Shown: in pieces, positions 1-9,972 of the stretch
Numbering within the stretch: position 1 is the stretch's first letter
Layout: every line of letters starts with the position of its first letter
Source of the DNA: Neopusillimonas maritima
Lineage (GTDB): Bacteria; Pseudomonadota; Gammaproteobacteria; Burkholderiales; Burkholderiaceae_B
Length of the DNA stretch: 64,000 nt
Direction: 5' to 3'
Assembly (NCBI RefSeq): GCF_003576595.1
Contig: NZ_NQOU01000001.1
Location: 61,722 to 125,721, forward strand
The notes under the pieces: model-generated
What the model was told of the DNA's origin: nothing
Database searches by the model: none
The model's input: the letters and a program-made list of their open reading frames with translations, nothing else
Translations under genes and position numbers: made by a program

Positions 1-282
1 TTAAGAACTGAAATGGAACAACGCAATGAAGATGTACGTGGATTGGAAAATGCACTGGAAGCTTGCTATCGCCTGGGTTATGCCATGGTGCGCAACACCT
101 GGCATGAAGGAATTGGCGGCGTTTCTGTTCCTATTCTTTGGCAAGGTGCCTACGGTGCATTGGCCATGCCGGTTCCAACAAAAACCGTCAGTGCACAACG
201 CATGCACAACGAACTAGCGCCGAAGTTACTGAGCGCGGCAGGCGAAATTGGGGCGGCACCATTACAAATGCCGGCATACTAA
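1..282 (+). CDS. IclR-family transcriptional regulator, C-terminal part only (cut by window edge)
   Basis: The frame is open from base 1 to the TAA at 280-282, giving the last 93 residues of a protein that starts outside the window. The visible part resembles the C-terminal effector-binding domain of IclR-type regulators: a helix with a GYAM motif, a strand containing GGVSVPIL, then a GAYGALAMPVPT segment and a closing amphipathic helix (AQRMHNELAPKLLSAAGEIG). In this family the domain binds a small metabolite and the missing N-terminal half carries the winged helix. It converges on lon with 14 bp between stops. Which pathway it controls cannot be told. The family call rests on pattern recall over a short fragment. 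Confidence 0.6.
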   Translation, partial: LRTEMEQRNEDVRGLENALEACYRLGYAMVRNTWHEGIGGVSVPILWQGAYGALAMPVPTKTVSAQRMHNELAPKLLSAAGEIGAAPLQMPAY

Positions 283-296
283 CCGCCCCAGAGTAC

Positions 297-2780
297 TTAG
301 TGCTTAATTACGTTATCGGTACCCGACTCACCCGATGTCTTTGAATTGGCGATCGACTCAGCCGTGAGGCGTGCCACTTCTTCGTCAGACAAAGCCTGTG
401 GCATGTCTTGCAACGCAACTTCAAGCACACGGTCAATCCAGCGAACCGGCACAATCTCCAACTGGTTTTTAACGTTGTCAGGAATATCCTGTAAATCCTT
501 CACGTTTTCCTCGGGAATCAAAACCGTTTTGATACCGCCCCGGTGTGCTGCCAAAAGTTTCTCTTTCAGGCCGCCAATGGGCAATACTTCGCCACGCAAA
601 GTAATTTCACCGGTCATGGCGACGTCGGACCGAACGGGAATGCCGGTAAGGGCCGAAACCATGGCTGTTGTAACTGCAATACCCGCCGATGGGCCATCTT
701 TGGGTGTTGCTCCCTCGGGAAAGTGGATGTGAATATCGCGCTTTTCAAAAACCGACGACAAAATACCCCATTTCTGCGCCCTTGCACGAACAACGGTACG
801 CGCGGTTTCAACCGACTCTTTCATGACGTCGCCCAGCGAGCCGGTACGAATGACATTGCCCTTGCCCGGCATATCCGCCACTTCAATAGTCAGCAAATCG
901 CCGCCCACTTCAGTCCAGGCCAAGCCGGTGACCTGGCCAACCTTGTTCTCTTTTTCGGCCATGCCGAAATTGAAACGACGAACGCCCAGAAAGTCGTTCA
1001 AGTTGGCGGACGAAATCACCACTTTCTCGATGGATTCATCCCCTTTCACTGCCTTGCCGCGGCGACGTGCCATAGTTAACTCGGGGTACTTTTCCAGCAT
1101 TTGCTTAACAACCTTACGGCATAACTTGCTGATTTCACGCTCGAGCGCACGAACACCCGCTTCCCGCGTGTAGTAACGAACAATATCGCGTACAGCGGAT
1201 TCCTGCACTTCCATTTCGCCTTCGCGCACACCGTTGTTCTTCATAAGCTTGGGCAACAGGTGGTCGAACGCAATGTGTACTTTTTCGTCTTCCGTATAAC
1301 CCGACAGCCGAATCACTTCCATGCGGTCGAGCAACGCAGGTGGAATATTCAGCGTATTGCTGGTGGCCACGAACATCACATCGGACAGATCGAAGTCGAC
1401 TTCGATGTAATGATCCTGGAAAGTGTGATTCTGTTCCGGATCCAACACCTCGAGCAGCGCCGACGATGGATCGCCGCGAAAATCAGCGCCCATTTTGTCG
1501 ATTTCATCAAGCAGGAACAAGGGGTTGCGTACCGCGACCTTGGACATGTTCTGCAGAATCTTGCCGGGCATTGAACCAATATAGGTACGACGGTGACCGC
1601 GAATTTCAGCCTCGTCGCGCACGCCGCCCAACGCCATGCGCACGAACTTGCGGTTGGTTGCTCGCGCAATGGACTGACCCAACGAGGTTTTACCCACGCC
1701 CGGAGGCCCAACCAAACACAAAATAGGCGCTTTCAATTTGTCTACCCGTTGCTGAACGGCCAGATACTCAACAATACGTTCCTTCACTTTTTCAAGGCCG
1801 TAGTGGTCGGCATCAAGCACGCTTTCAGCATTGGTAATGGAGTTATTGATACGACTTTTTTTGCGCCAGGGCAAACCAATAAGTGTATCGATGTAGTTGC
1901 GCACAACGGTGGCCTCAGCCGACATAGGCGACATGAGCTTGAGTTTCTTCAATTCCGACTCAGCCTTCTTGAGTGCTTCTTTGGGAAGCTGTGCAGCTTG
2001 AATTTTCTTCTCAAGCTCCTCAAGATCGGCCCCGTCTTCGCCCTCGCCGAGCTCTTTCTGAATCGCTTTAACCTGCTCGTTCAGATAATAGTCGCGCTGG
2101 CTTTTTTCCATTTGCTTCTTCACCCGACCGCGAATACGCTTTTCGACCTGGAGAATATCAATTTCCGACTCCAACTGTGACAACAGGTTTTCCAGGCGCT
2201 CGGTTGTATTCACTACCTCGAGCATCTGTTGTTTTTGTTCAAGCTTGAGCGGCAAATGCGCTGCAACCGTGTCGGCCAAACGCCCTGCTTCATCAATGCC
2301 GCTTAAAGAAGTCAGAATTTCCTGAGGGATTTTCTTGTTTAATTTAACGTATTGCTCGAACTGAGCGACGACCGCGCGGCGAAGCGCTTCCGCTTCAGCT
2401 GCCTGACCTTCGTCGGCGGGTAATACCTGAACATTCGAATTGAAATGTGTTTCAGCGTCGGACACTGAATTCACTTTCGCACGTTGCAAACCTTCGACCA
2501 GCACTTTTACCGTGCCGTCGGGCAGTTTCAGCATTTGCAAAATACTGGCAACGCAACCAATTTGGTGCAAGTCTTCAGGTGTGGGGTCATCCTTGCCGGC
2601 GGATTTTTGCGCAACCAGCATAATGTTGTTACCGGCTTCCATCGCCATTTCCAGCGCTTTGATTGAGCGAGGGCGACCGACAAACAAAGGAATCACCATG
2701 TGCGGAAACACCACCACATCGCGCAAAGGCAACAATGGGAGATCCATGGGTTCTGAGGAGAGAATCTGGCTCGCAGACAT
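297..2780 (-). CDS. lon: ATP-dependent protease Lon (LonA type)
   Basis: Cytoplasmic AAA+ serine protease that degrades damaged and regulatory proteins. About 827 residues, close to other LonA proteins. The N-terminal substrate-binding domain spans about residues 15-200 and is followed by a coiled region. The AAA+ module has Walker A GPPGVGKT near residue 360 and Walker [11 protein letters not shown]. The C-terminal protease domain has the catalytic serine in PKDGPSAG (about residue 698) and the lysine in [10 protein letters not shown] (about 741). An in-frame ATG at 2784-2786 also exists, but AAGGA sits 1 nt from it and 7 nt from the ATG at 2778-2780, so the second is preferred. It lies downstream of clpX on the same strand, with a heat-shock-like promoter in between. 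Confidence 0.97.
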   Translation of the reverse strand: MSASQILSSEPMDLPLLPLRDVVVFPHMVIPLFVGRPRSIKALEMAMEAGNNIMLVAQKSAGKDDPTPEDLHQIGCVASILQMLKLPDGTVKVLVEGLQRAKVNSVSDAETHFNSNVQVLPADEGQAAEAEALRRAVVAQFEQYVKLNKKIPQEILTSLSGIDEAGRLADTVAAHLPLKLEQKQQMLEVVNTTERLENLLSQLESEIDILQVEKRIRGRVKKQMEKSQRDYYLNEQVKAIQKELGEGEDGADLEELEKKIQAAQLPKEALKKAESELKKLKLMSPMSAEATVVRNYIDTLIGLPWRKKSRINNSITNAESVLDADHYGLEKVKERIVEYLAVQQRVDKLKAPILCLVGPPGVGKTSLGQSIARATNRKFVRMALGGVRDEAEIRGHRRTYIGSMPGKILQNMSKVAVRNPLFLLDEIDKMGADFRGDPSSALLEVLDPEQNHTFQDHYIEVDFDLSDVMFVATSNTLNIPPALLDRMEVIRLSGYTEDEKVHIAFDHLLPKLMKNNGVREGEMEVQESAVRDIVRYYTREAGVRALEREISKLCRKVVKQMLEKYPELTMARRRGKAVKGDESIEKVVISSANLNDFLGVRRFNFGMAEKENKVGQVTGLAWTEVGGDLLTIEVADMPGKGNVIRTGSLGDVMKESVETARTVVRARAQKWGILSSVFEKRDIHIHFPEGATPKDGPSAGIAVTTAMVSALTGIPVRSDVAMTGEITLRGEVLPIGGLKEKLLAAHRGGIKTVLIPEENVKDLQDIPDNVKNQLEIVPVRWIDRVLEVALQDMPQALSDEEVARLTAESIANSKTSGESGTDNVIKH

Positions 2781-2810
2781 AGTCATTTCCTTAATAAAAC
2801 AGCTTCAGAA

Positions 2811-2840
2811 ACAAAAGGGAAGCCAGCGCCTCCCTTTTGT
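2811..2840 (-). other. Hairpin in the clpX-lon intergenic region, lon 5' leader
   Basis: Perfect 10-bp inverted repeat: ACAAAAGGGA at 2811-2820 and TCCCTTTTGT at 2831-2840 around a 10-nt loop. On the minus-strand transcript the 3' arm ends UUUUGU and runs into UUCUG, so the U-tract is broken. It could be a weak clpX terminator or an RNA structure in the lon leader, ending about 30 nt before the lon start. Confidence 0.55.
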
Positions 2841-2860
2841 AAGTACTGCACATGCGTTGT

Positions 2861-2888
2861 AGGTGGTGACTAACGCCGATATTTCAAG
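2861..2888 (-). promoter_or_regulatory. Candidate sigma-32 (heat shock) promoter of lon
   Basis: Read on the minus strand, CTTGAAA (2888-2882) is followed by a 13-nt spacer and CACCACCT (2868-2861). The sigma-32 consensus is CTTGAAA, 13-14 nt, CCCCATNT: the -35 is perfect and the -10 matches 5 of 7 informative positions. It starts 3 bp after the clpX stop and faces lon. lon is a classic heat-shock gene, which fits. The start point would lie near 2854, giving a leader of about 74 nt that contains the hairpin at 2811-2840. Confidence 0.55.
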
Positions 2889-2891
2889 ACC

Positions 2892-4205
2892 CTAAGCTGC
2901 CGCATTCTTCAGTTTCGGCGAATCAGACTTTTTGTCTTTGGAGGAAGTTTGTTCAGCTTCCTCTTCAGCGTAAATCAGCAAGGGCGCACCGCCACCCACA
3001 ACCGCATTTTCGTCGAGTATGACTCTTTTGACATTTTTTTGCGAGGGGAGTTCATACATGGTGCCCAGCAGCGCCTGTTCAACAATGGAACGCAAGCCCC
3101 GCGCGCCGGTACGCCGCTTGAGGGCCCGCAATGCGATGGCTTGAAGTGCTTCAGGGCGCACCTCAAGCTCGACATCTTCCATTTCAAACAATTTCTGGAA
3201 CTGTTTGATAATAGAATTGCGCGGCTCGGTAAGAATACGGACCAGGGTACCTTCCTCGAGCTCTTCCAACGTTGCCACAACGGGCAAACGCCCAACCAAC
3301 TCAGGAATAAGCCCAAACTTAACCAAATCTTCCGGTTCAACTTCGGCAAAGAGTTCGCCTACCCCACGTTCCGATTTGGCACGCACGGAAGCAGAAAAAC
3401 CAATACCCGATTTTTCGGTGCGGTCGCGAATGACTTTTTCAAGGCCGTCGAAGGCGCCGCCCACAATGAACAGGATATTGGTGGTATCAACCTGAACGAA
3501 ATCTTGATTCGGATGCTTGCGCCCACCTTGCGGCGGCACGGAAGCCACAGTACCTTCAATGAGTTTCAGCAGTGCCTGCTGCACCCCTTCCCCAGACACA
3601 TCACGGGTAATGGAAGGGTTGTCGGACTTGCGCGAGATCTTGTCGATCTCATCGATGTAAATAATGGCGCGTTGAGCCTTGTCGACATCGTAATTGCAGT
3701 TCTGCAGCAACTTTTGAATGATGTTTTCGACGTCTTCACCCACATAACCCGCTTCGGTTAGCGTTGTGGCATCAGCCATGACGAAAGGCACATCGAGCAT
3801 ACGGGCCAGCGTTTGTGCCAGCAGGGTTTTACCCGAGCCGGTAGGCCCGATAAGTAAAATATTACTTTTCGTGAGCTCAACGTCGTCGCCTTTGACCTCA
3901 CCGTAACGGATCCGCTTGTAATGGTTGTAAACCGCAACCGCCAGGCTACGCTTGGGCATTTCCTGACCAATAACGTAGCCATCGAGAAACGCTTTGATTT
4001 CCTGCGGCGTAGGCAACTCATTACGAACGGCGTTGCGCGCAGCTTCCCGGGTTTCCTCGCGAATGATATCGGTGCACAGGTCAATACACTCATCGCAAAT
4101 GAACACCGACGGACCCGCAATAAGCTTTCGAACCTCATGCTGGCTTTTGTTGCAAAACGAGCAATGCAACACTTTCTCGTCGGCGGATCCTTTTTTTTCT
4201 GCCAT
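2892..4205 (-). CDS. clpX: ATP-dependent Clp protease ATP-binding subunit ClpX
   Basis: AAA+ unfoldase that feeds substrates into ClpP. 437 residues, the usual ClpX size. The N-terminal zinc-binding domain has four cysteines in CSFC (15, 18) and CDEC (37, 40). Walker A is GPTGSGKT, Walker B is [10 protein letters not shown], and the ClpP-docking IGF loop appears as SGIGFS. An upstream in-frame start would add 11 residues, but homologues start at MAEKKGS and AAAGAG lies about 5 nt upstream of the ATG at 4203-4205, so this start was chosen. It sits 100 bp downstream of clpP in the standard tig-clpP-clpX-lon order. Confidence 0.97.
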   Translation of the reverse strand: MAEKKGSADEKVLHCSFCNKSQHEVRKLIAGPSVFICDECIDLCTDIIREETREAARNAVRNELPTPQEIKAFLDGYVIGQEMPKRSLAVAVYNHYKRIRYGEVKGDDVELTKSNILLIGPTGSGKTLLAQTLARMLDVPFVMADATTLTEAGYVGEDVENIIQKLLQNCNYDVDKAQRAIIYIDEIDKISRKSDNPSITRDVSGEGVQQALLKLIEGTVASVPPQGGRKHPNQDFVQVDTTNILFIVGGAFDGLEKVIRDRTEKSGIGFSASVRAKSERGVGELFAEVEPEDLVKFGLIPELVGRLPVVATLEELEEGTLVRILTEPRNSIIKQFQKLFEMEDVELEVRPEALQAIALRALKRRTGARGLRSIVEQALLGTMYELPSQKNVKRVILDENAVVGGGAPLLIYAEEEAEQTSSKDKKSDSPKLKNAAA

Positions 4206-4305
4206 AAAAACTCTTTGACCTATCCGTTGCAGTTGCACCGGCCAAATAGAACCCGGGCAACTTTGAGTTTGTGGTAATACCTATGGTACCACCAGATATT
4301 GACGT

Positions 4306-4959
4306 TTATTCGTCGGTACGGGAAACCAGAACCTTATCGATCAGGCCGTAAGACGCTGCGTCTTCTGCCGACATGAAGTTGTCTCGCTCAGTATCCTGGG
4401 CGATACGCTCAACAGGTTGACCCGTGTTTTCCGCCAAAATGTTGTTCAGGCGCTCACGCAAGCTAAGAATTTCCTTGGCTTGAATTTGAATGTCGGATGC
4501 CTGACCCTGCGCCCCACCTGACGGCTGATGAATCATGATCCGCGAGTTGGGCAGCGCATAACGCTTGCCCTTGGCGCCGGCAGCCAACAAAAACGCACCC
4601 ATGCTCGCAGCCAAACCCGTGCATAACGTGGATACATCGGGTTTGACGAACTGCATGGTGTCGTATATGGCCATGCCCGCATATACCGAGCCACCGGGCG
4701 AATTAATGTACAAGGAAATATCCTTGCCTGGATTTTCGGACTCAAGAAACAGCAATTGCGCCACAACCAGGTTGGCCGACTGGTCGTTGACCGGGCCAAC
4801 AAAGAAAATTACGCGCTCGCGTAGCAAGCGAGAGTAAATATCGTAAGACCGCTCGCCACGGCCCGATTGCTCAACCACAATCGGGACATAGCCTAGACCA
4901 GTGGGCGTAACTGAGTTGTCGCCATGCATGGCGGCATAGAAATCCGTAAATCGCTGCAT
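4306..4959 (-). CDS. clpP: ATP-dependent Clp protease proteolytic subunit ClpP
   Basis: Serine peptidase that forms the tetradecameric chamber used by ClpX and ClpA, both encoded in this window. 217 residues. The nucleophilic serine is in GLAASMGAF (Ser119), the histidine in MIHQPSGG (His144), and the acidic member lies in the DTERD segment near residue 190. A short N-terminal propeptide is likely, as in other ClpP proteins. The ATG directly abuts the tig stop (TAAATG) and a GGGGA motif about 9 nt upstream lies inside the last tig codons, which suggests coupled translation. Confidence 0.97.
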   Translation of the reverse strand: MQRFTDFYAAMHGDNSVTPTGLGYVPIVVEQSGRGERSYDIYSRLLRERVIFFVGPVNDQSANLVVAQLLFLESENPGKDISLYINSPGGSVYAGMAIYDTMQFVKPDVSTLCTGLAASMGAFLLAAGAKGKRYALPNSRIMIHQPSGGAQGQASDIQIQAKEILSLRERLNNILAENTGQPVERIAQDTERDNFMSAEDAASYGLIDKVLVSRTDE

Positions 4960-6270
4960 TTATGCAGTCCCCATTAATTCGTCAAAATCCACTTTTTCGT
5001 CGGTAACCTGAGCCTTGGACAAAACGTGATCAACCACGTTGTCTTCCAGTACCACCGCCTCGATTTCAGCACGACGCTGACGATCTGACAAATAGTAGGT
5101 TACAACTTGAGCAGGCTGCTCGTAATTCTGGGCCATTTCTTCAATGCGGGCGCGAACCTGTTCAGGCTTGGCCTGCAATTCGGCCGTTTCAACCAATTTC
5201 GAAACCAGCAAACCAAGGCGTACACGACGCTCGGACTCCGCCGAGAATGCCTCTTTAGGAATTGGGATTGATTCGGCGTTAGGTACACCACGCTGTTTCA
5301 GGTCTTCGCGAGCCGCGGCGACCCGGTTTTCGGCATCGCTATCGACAAGCGCTTTGGGCACGTCGAATTGACCGGCTTCAAGCAGGGAGTCGAACACGCT
5401 GGCTTTCGTGCGGGAACGGGCACGCGCCTTCACTTCACGCTCGATGTTGGAACGGATATCGGTCATGAGCTTGTCGACGTCGCCATCGGGCTGGCCCAAT
5501 TGCTTTGCAAACTCGGCATCGACTTCCGGCAAAATAGGTTCAGCCACTTCCGTGATGGTGATCTTGAACTCTGCCGTTTTACCTGCCACTTCCTTGCCCT
5601 GGTAATCTTCAGGGAACGTAAGCGGGAAGGTGTTGGTGTCGCCTGCTTTCAGACCGCGCACGGCCGTTTCGAACTCGGGCAACATGCGACCCTGGCCCAA
5701 TACGAACGGAAATTTTTCAGCCGACCCGCCTTCAAAAGGCTCGCCATCGATAGTGCCGACGAAATCGAGCGTTACGCGATCGTCGTCTTGTGCTTCACGA
5801 CCCTCACGCGCTTCATAGTTCGCCCGCTGCTTGCGCAGGATGTCAAGTGTACGATTCATTTCGGTTTCGCCCACTTCTGATTCCGAACGTGTCACCTTCA
5901 ACGCGGCAAGATCGGGAACGGTAATTTCCGGATAAACCTCAAACGTGGCGGAGAAAGCCATGGTGCCCTCTTCTACGCCCTCTGTTTTGGGTTCCAGGTT
6001 CGGTGTGCCGGCAATACGCAGGTTGGCTTCTTCAATAACCTTCTCGAACGCTTTACCTACTTCAGTATTGATAACGTCGTAGCGAATGCCGGGACCATGG
6101 TTACGTTCAATGATGGACAGCGGCGCTTTGCCTGGGCGAAAGCCTTGAATTTTGGCGGTACGTGCAACGCGCTTGAGCTGCGATTGGACTTCTTTTTCGA
6201 TATCTGCGACCGAAACGACCACATCAACACGACGCTCAAGGCCTGAGAGATTTTCAACCACGGGCTGCAT
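4960..6270 (-). CDS. tig: Trigger factor, ribosome-associated chaperone and peptidyl-prolyl isomerase
   Basis: Binds at the ribosome exit tunnel near L23 and shields nascent chains. 436 residues, typical. The N-terminal ribosome-binding domain carries the signature GFRPGKAP (about residues 44-51). The central FKBP-type domain includes DFVGTIDGEPFEGG (about 170-183), and a long helical C-terminal domain follows. It is the first gene of the tig-clpP-clpX cluster. The upstream 105 bp to the preceding dehydrogenase gene is AT-rich and probably holds its promoter, but no clear -35/-10 pair stood out. Confidence 0.96.
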   Translation of the reverse strand: MQPVVENLSGLERRVDVVVSVADIEKEVQSQLKRVARTAKIQGFRPGKAPLSIIERNHGPGIRYDVINTEVGKAFEKVIEEANLRIAGTPNLEPKTEGVEEGTMAFSATFEVYPEITVPDLAALKVTRSESEVGETEMNRTLDILRKQRANYEAREGREAQDDDRVTLDFVGTIDGEPFEGGSAEKFPFVLGQGRMLPEFETAVRGLKAGDTNTFPLTFPEDYQGKEVAGKTAEFKITITEVAEPILPEVDAEFAKQLGQPDGDVDKLMTDIRSNIEREVKARARSRTKASVFDSLLEAGQFDVPKALVDSDAENRVAAAREDLKQRGVPNAESIPIPKEAFSAESERRVRLGLLVSKLVETAELQAKPEQVRARIEEMAQNYEQPAQVVTYYLSDRQRRAEIEAVVLEDNVVDHVLSKAQVTDEKVDFDELMGTA

Positions 6271-6375
6271 TAGGAACCTATATAAAAGATTTAAAAATTG
6301 AAAGACAAATAATCAAATGGAACAGACCATTTTACCGGAAAGTTTACGACGTTACAGGCGAGTGCTTATTTGCGC

Positions 6376-7245
6376 CTAAGACGCGCCAAACACGCTGCCC
6401 CACACACTGGCAATATCGTCGGCCTGCCACCCGCCCTGTTGATAAGCCACCTTGACTTCCTCGGGGTGTGACCACAACGCCAGTTTGTCGCCACCCAGGC
6501 CAACGCACTGGCCGGTTATGTGCTGTGCCTGCGCCGACGCCAGAAACACAAACAAAGGGGCAACCTCTTGCGGCAACCCCATACCCATGCCCATACGAAC
6601 CTCGGGCGGTAAAGATTCACCACGCCGGGCGGCGGCCACGTGCGCTTCCATTCCTGGTATGGAAGCCACCATTTGAGTTAACGCCATCGGCAACACGGCA
6701 TTCACCGTTACGTTCATGCGTGCACACTCCATGGCCCACGTGCGTGTGAACCCTACAACGCCCGCTTTGGCAGCCGAATAATTACCCTGGCCAAAATTAC
6801 CTTTTTGGCCCGCCAGAGACGAAACCAGAATCAACCGGCCGCCTTCATTTTGGCTGCGAAAATGTCGCACTGCCGCGCGAGCGCAGGTAAACGTCCCGCG
6901 CAAGTGGGTCTCAATGACGCGGTCAAAATCATCGTCACTCATATTCCATAGGACCTTGTCGCGCAATATGCCCGCATTAGTCACCATGATATCCAGGCGC
7001 CCAAAAGCAGAAACAGCCCGCTCAACACACTGGTCGGCCGCCTCGCTACTGCCAATAGCAACCACTTGCGCAGTTGCCCGCCCCCCCGCGGCAACGATTG
7101 AATCTACCGCTGCCTGGGCACGGTCGGCGTCGATATCGTTCACAACCACCGCCGCACCCGCTTTTGCCAACGCCTGAGCGGCCGACAAGCCCAAGCCCTG
7201 GCCGCTTCCCGTCACGACGGCCACTTTTCCTTGCAAATCAATCAT
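6376..7245 (-). CDS. SDR-family dehydrogenase, MFE-2-like (3R)-hydroxyacyl-CoA dehydrogenase type
   Basis: NAD(P)-dependent short-chain dehydrogenase of 289 residues. The cofactor loop TGSGQGLG is at 12-19, NAG at 90-92, catalytic Ser near 142-143, and the YSAAK motif has Tyr156 and Lys160. The segments ETHLRGTF and GNFGQGNYSAAK resemble the dehydrogenase unit of peroxisomal multifunctional enzyme type 2 more than FabG, including His where many SDRs have the catalytic-tetrad Asn. A C-terminal extension of about 40 residues follows the usual fold end. It is the last gene of a four-gene operon, 15 nt after the crotonase, and may oxidise a 3-hydroxyacyl-CoA made by it. FabG-like reductase activity is the alternative. 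Confidence 0.8.
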   Translation of the reverse strand: MIDLQGKVAVVTGSGQGLGLSAAQALAKAGAAVVVNDIDADRAQAAVDSIVAAGGRATAQVVAIGSSEAADQCVERAVSAFGRLDIMVTNAGILRDKVLWNMSDDDFDRVIETHLRGTFTCARAAVRHFRSQNEGGRLILVSSLAGQKGNFGQGNYSAAKAGVVGFTRTWAMECARMNVTVNAVLPMALTQMVASIPGMEAHVAAARRGESLPPEVRMGMGMGLPQEVAPLFVFLASAQAQHITGQCVGLGGDKLALWSHPEEVKVAYQQGGWQADDIASVWGSVFGAS

Positions 7246-7260
7246 TTTTTTTCCGAGAAA

Positions 7261-8076
7261 TTATCGACCGCGGAAAACCGGTTTGCGTTTTTCCATAAAT
7301 GCACGTGGCCCTTCCTGGGCATCCGCGCTGGCCATTATCGTTTTGTAACTGTCGTCTTCCAAGGCATAACCCGCAGACAACGGTTCATCCATTGCCGAAC
7401 GCGCAACCCGCTTGATTTCCTTAACCGCCAATGGGCCATTGGCGGCGATGCGGCCCGCAATTTTTCCGGCGCGTTCTAATAATTGTTCCGGCTCAACCAC
7501 TTCGTTAATCAGCCCCATCTGTAAAGCTGTTTCGGCATTAATCATTTCGCCGGTAAGGAGCAGGTGCATTGCCTGACACCAGGAAACCTGGCGCGGCAAA
7601 CGTGCCAGTGTTCCTGCAAAAGGAATCAGCCCATGCTTAACCTCGGGCCATCCGAACAACGCCTGAGGCGTTGCTATTCTAATATCGGTTCCCAGCAAGA
7701 TCTCAGCCCCGGCGGCGACACACACGCCATTGACTGCCGCAATAACCGGTTTACTCAACGGTTCCTCACGCAGCGGTGCAACGGATCGCACGCGGGGATC
7801 GTCGAGCAAACGCTGGTCCCAATCATCGGCCGGCAAACGTGCGCCGCTGAATAGCGGCAATGTCTTGCCCAGGTCGCCCCCAGAGCAGAACGCCTGTGTT
7901 CCGGCCCCGGTTAAGATCGCAACCTGCAAATCAGCGTTTGCTTCGAACGCATCGAACTCATCGACCAAACGACACAATAACTCCGGACTGAGCGCATTAT
8001 GTGCGTCAGGCCGGTTTAACGTAATGGTTAGCACGCCATCCGCAACATCAGTCAGTAAAACAGGGGTCATCATCAT
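7261..8076 (-). CDS. Enoyl-CoA hydratase/isomerase (crotonase) family protein
   Basis: Crotonase-fold protein of 271 residues. The N-terminal strand pattern VLTITLNRPDAHNALS and the oxyanion-hole segments AFCSGGDLG and AAVNGVCVAAGAEILL are clear, and the C-terminal trimerisation helices are present. The second classical acidic position falls in GWPEVKHGLIPFAG, so hydratase chemistry is plausible, but crotonases vary widely and the reaction is not fixed by sequence. Three consecutive ATGs make the exact start uncertain by two codons. It lies between the acyl-CoA ligase (17 nt upstream) and the dehydrogenase (15 nt downstream), in the same operon. Confidence 0.85.
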   Translation of the reverse strand: MMMTPVLLTDVADGVLTITLNRPDAHNALSPELLCRLVDEFDAFEANADLQVAILTGAGTQAFCSGGDLGKTLPLFSGARLPADDWDQRLLDDPRVRSVAPLREEPLSKPVIAAVNGVCVAAGAEILLGTDIRIATPQALFGWPEVKHGLIPFAGTLARLPRQVSWCQAMHLLLTGEMINAETALQMGLINEVVEPEQLLERAGKIAGRIAANGPLAVKEIKRVARSAMDEPLSAGYALEDDSYKTIMASADAQEGPRAFMEKRKPVFRGR

Positions 8077-8093
8077 CCAAAGTAAACGACACC

Positions 8094-9968
8094 CTACCCC
8101 TGAAGAAAATCAACCCGCAAAGGCAAGGTACCTAATGTTTGTTTAAGATTGGCAACCTGATCACCACCAAGTGACGCAGGAATATTAACTGTGGCCACCA
8201 CGCCGCTTGCCTGAGCGGAACACTGCACAGTCACGGTATCAGGCAAACTCAACGCCTGAATGATATCCCTGATTTTTGTCTCGGCCGCCAGCGCACGCAA
8301 GGCCGGTTTGTAAATTTTCCCGATTGGCGTGGTTGGCATCGTCTCAAGAATCATGACCCGTTTGGGCACAGCCGGCCGCTCGGGCACATAGGGTGTAGCC
8401 TGCTCCAGCAATGCGGCAGGGCCCGATGCGGCGCCCTCTTTCAACGTGACGAATACAACTGGTAACTCGCCTGCATAGGCATCAGGTTCACCCACCGCGG
8501 CGCATGTACTCACATCGGAAAGCTTTAAAAACGCCTCTTCGATAAAGCCTGGGTCAATGTTATGGCCGCTGCGGATAATTAAATCTTTACTGCGCCCGGT
8601 AAGGTAAATATAGCCATCCTTATCCACATGCCCCAAATCGCCGGAAAGCAACCAGTTATCCTCAGTAAAAGTACCCTGGGCCTGGGTGGGATCGAGATAC
8701 CCCGTGCTAACGTGCGGCCCTCTTATGGCAATGATGCCGGTTTCCCCCGGCACGCAAAATGCCGTTAAACGCGGTTGCGAAGCCGTTTCAAGCGGCACCG
8801 CAACCACTTCGGAGTAAGGAAGGCGTACGCCGACTGAGCCCGGATGACGCGGCGCAAGGCAAGGTTCAATCGACACAATACCCGCGCATTCCGTCATTCC
8901 GAAGATATTACGCACAGCAACATCGCATTGCGACTCAAACTTCTGCGCCAACTCACTGGGCAAAGGCGAACCACCGGTTAAAGCCCAGCGCATCGCTTTC
9001 GCCTGCCCTGGTAACCTGGGCACACCCAGTAAGGCGGACAACACAGTTGGCACGCAGCCGAAATGGGTAATTTCGTGTTTGTCGGCAAATCGCCAGGCGT
9101 TCTTGATGAACGCCTGATTGCGCAAGCCGGTTAGTGTAGGCAAAAACAACGTAGCACCGGCGGCCAAAGGTGCCAGCCCGTACACAAACGTTCCGGCAAC
9201 GTGAAACAGCGGGAACCCATTTAAAATACGGTCGCCGGGCTGCATAGCGTAATAACATGCACCAAACCAACTGGTATGCACCTCGTTGCGATGGCTATGC
9301 CGCAAAATTTTTGGTAATCCGGTCGTCCCCCCGGTATGAAAAAGCGCAGCGGTGCTATCCGGATTCAACTCATCCTGAAAACCGCCCTCTTCAGGATACT
9401 CCAGCAGCCGCCTCTGAAATGAGGCATCCTGCGGATTACGCTCATTCGGATCGATTTCCAATACATGTTCGACGCAGCCGGCCAATTCGGCTGCACGATG
9501 CGCCTGCGCGTTAATCGACAGCGACTCACATGGGGCCAGGGTCACCACCACACGCGTACCCGTTTTACGCAACAGTTGGGCAATATGTTCGGCACCCAAC
9601 AGGTAATTGATCGGGAAAGCGCAACCGGCCATTTGCGCCCCCCACAACGCGAACAGCGCCGAAGGAATGTGAGGCACCAGCAATGCAACCGGCTCCTCGC
9701 GCTGCACACCAAGAGAACGAAAAAGATGGGCGGCACGAATGCACTGGCGCTGAAACGCGTCAAACGTCCAGGTCATATAAGGCCCGTCAGGGTCCGCATT
9801 TTCCTGGAAATGCACCGCAGTGGTGGCGCCGTAGCTTGACACCGCGTAGTCGAGCAACGCAGCCGTTGAGTGAAACGGAACCGCCTTCTCATACGGTTCG
9901 CGTTCCATCGCCACAATATCGCTCAGGCCGGCAATCTCGGCACGGGAAACAGACATCACACTACTCAT
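8094..9968 (-). CDS. AMP-forming acyl-CoA synthetase
   Basis: ANL-superfamily adenylating enzyme of about 624 residues that would activate a carboxylic acid to its CoA thioester with ATP. Core motifs: the phosphate-binding loop HTGGTTGLPK, the SGDLGHVDKDGY segment with the hinge region TGRSKDLI, and a C-terminal lysine in PIGKIYKP expected to catalyse adenylation. The ATG at 9966-9968 is preferred over an upstream start because it lies 4 nt after the stop of the binding-protein gene, with GGAG about 10 nt before it. The substrate is unknown; fatty, alicyclic and aromatic acids are all possible. Its operon partners suggest beta-oxidation of an imported acid. Confidence 0.87.
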   Translation of the reverse strand: MSSVMSVSRAEIAGLSDIVAMEREPYEKAVPFHSTAALLDYAVSSYGATTAVHFQENADPDGPYMTWTFDAFQRQCIRAAHLFRSLGVQREEPVALLVPHIPSALFALWGAQMAGCAFPINYLLGAEHIAQLLRKTGTRVVVTLAPCESLSINAQAHRAAELAGCVEHVLEIDPNERNPQDASFQRRLLEYPEEGGFQDELNPDSTAALFHTGGTTGLPKILRHSHRNEVHTSWFGACYYAMQPGDRILNGFPLFHVAGTFVYGLAPLAAGATLFLPTLTGLRNQAFIKNAWRFADKHEITHFGCVPTVLSALLGVPRLPGQAKAMRWALTGGSPLPSELAQKFESQCDVAVRNIFGMTECAGIVSIEPCLAPRHPGSVGVRLPYSEVVAVPLETASQPRLTAFCVPGETGIIAIRGPHVSTGYLDPTQAQGTFTEDNWLLSGDLGHVDKDGYIYLTGRSKDLIIRSGHNIDPGFIEEAFLKLSDVSTCAAVGEPDAYAGELPVVFVTLKEGAASGPAALLEQATPYVPERPAVPKRVMILETMPTTPIGKIYKPALRALAAETKIRDIIQALSLPDTVTVQCSAQASGVVATVNIPASLGGDQVANLKQTLGTLPLRVDFLQG

Positions 9969-9972
9969 GGCT

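Noticed and set aside
2949..3761. Long plus-strand open frame (270 codons) opposite clpX
   Set aside because: It mirrors the codon structure of clpX, resembles no protein family, and has no ribosome-binding site. Similar shadows lie opposite lon (543-1079), tig (5368-5880) and argG (58238-58864).
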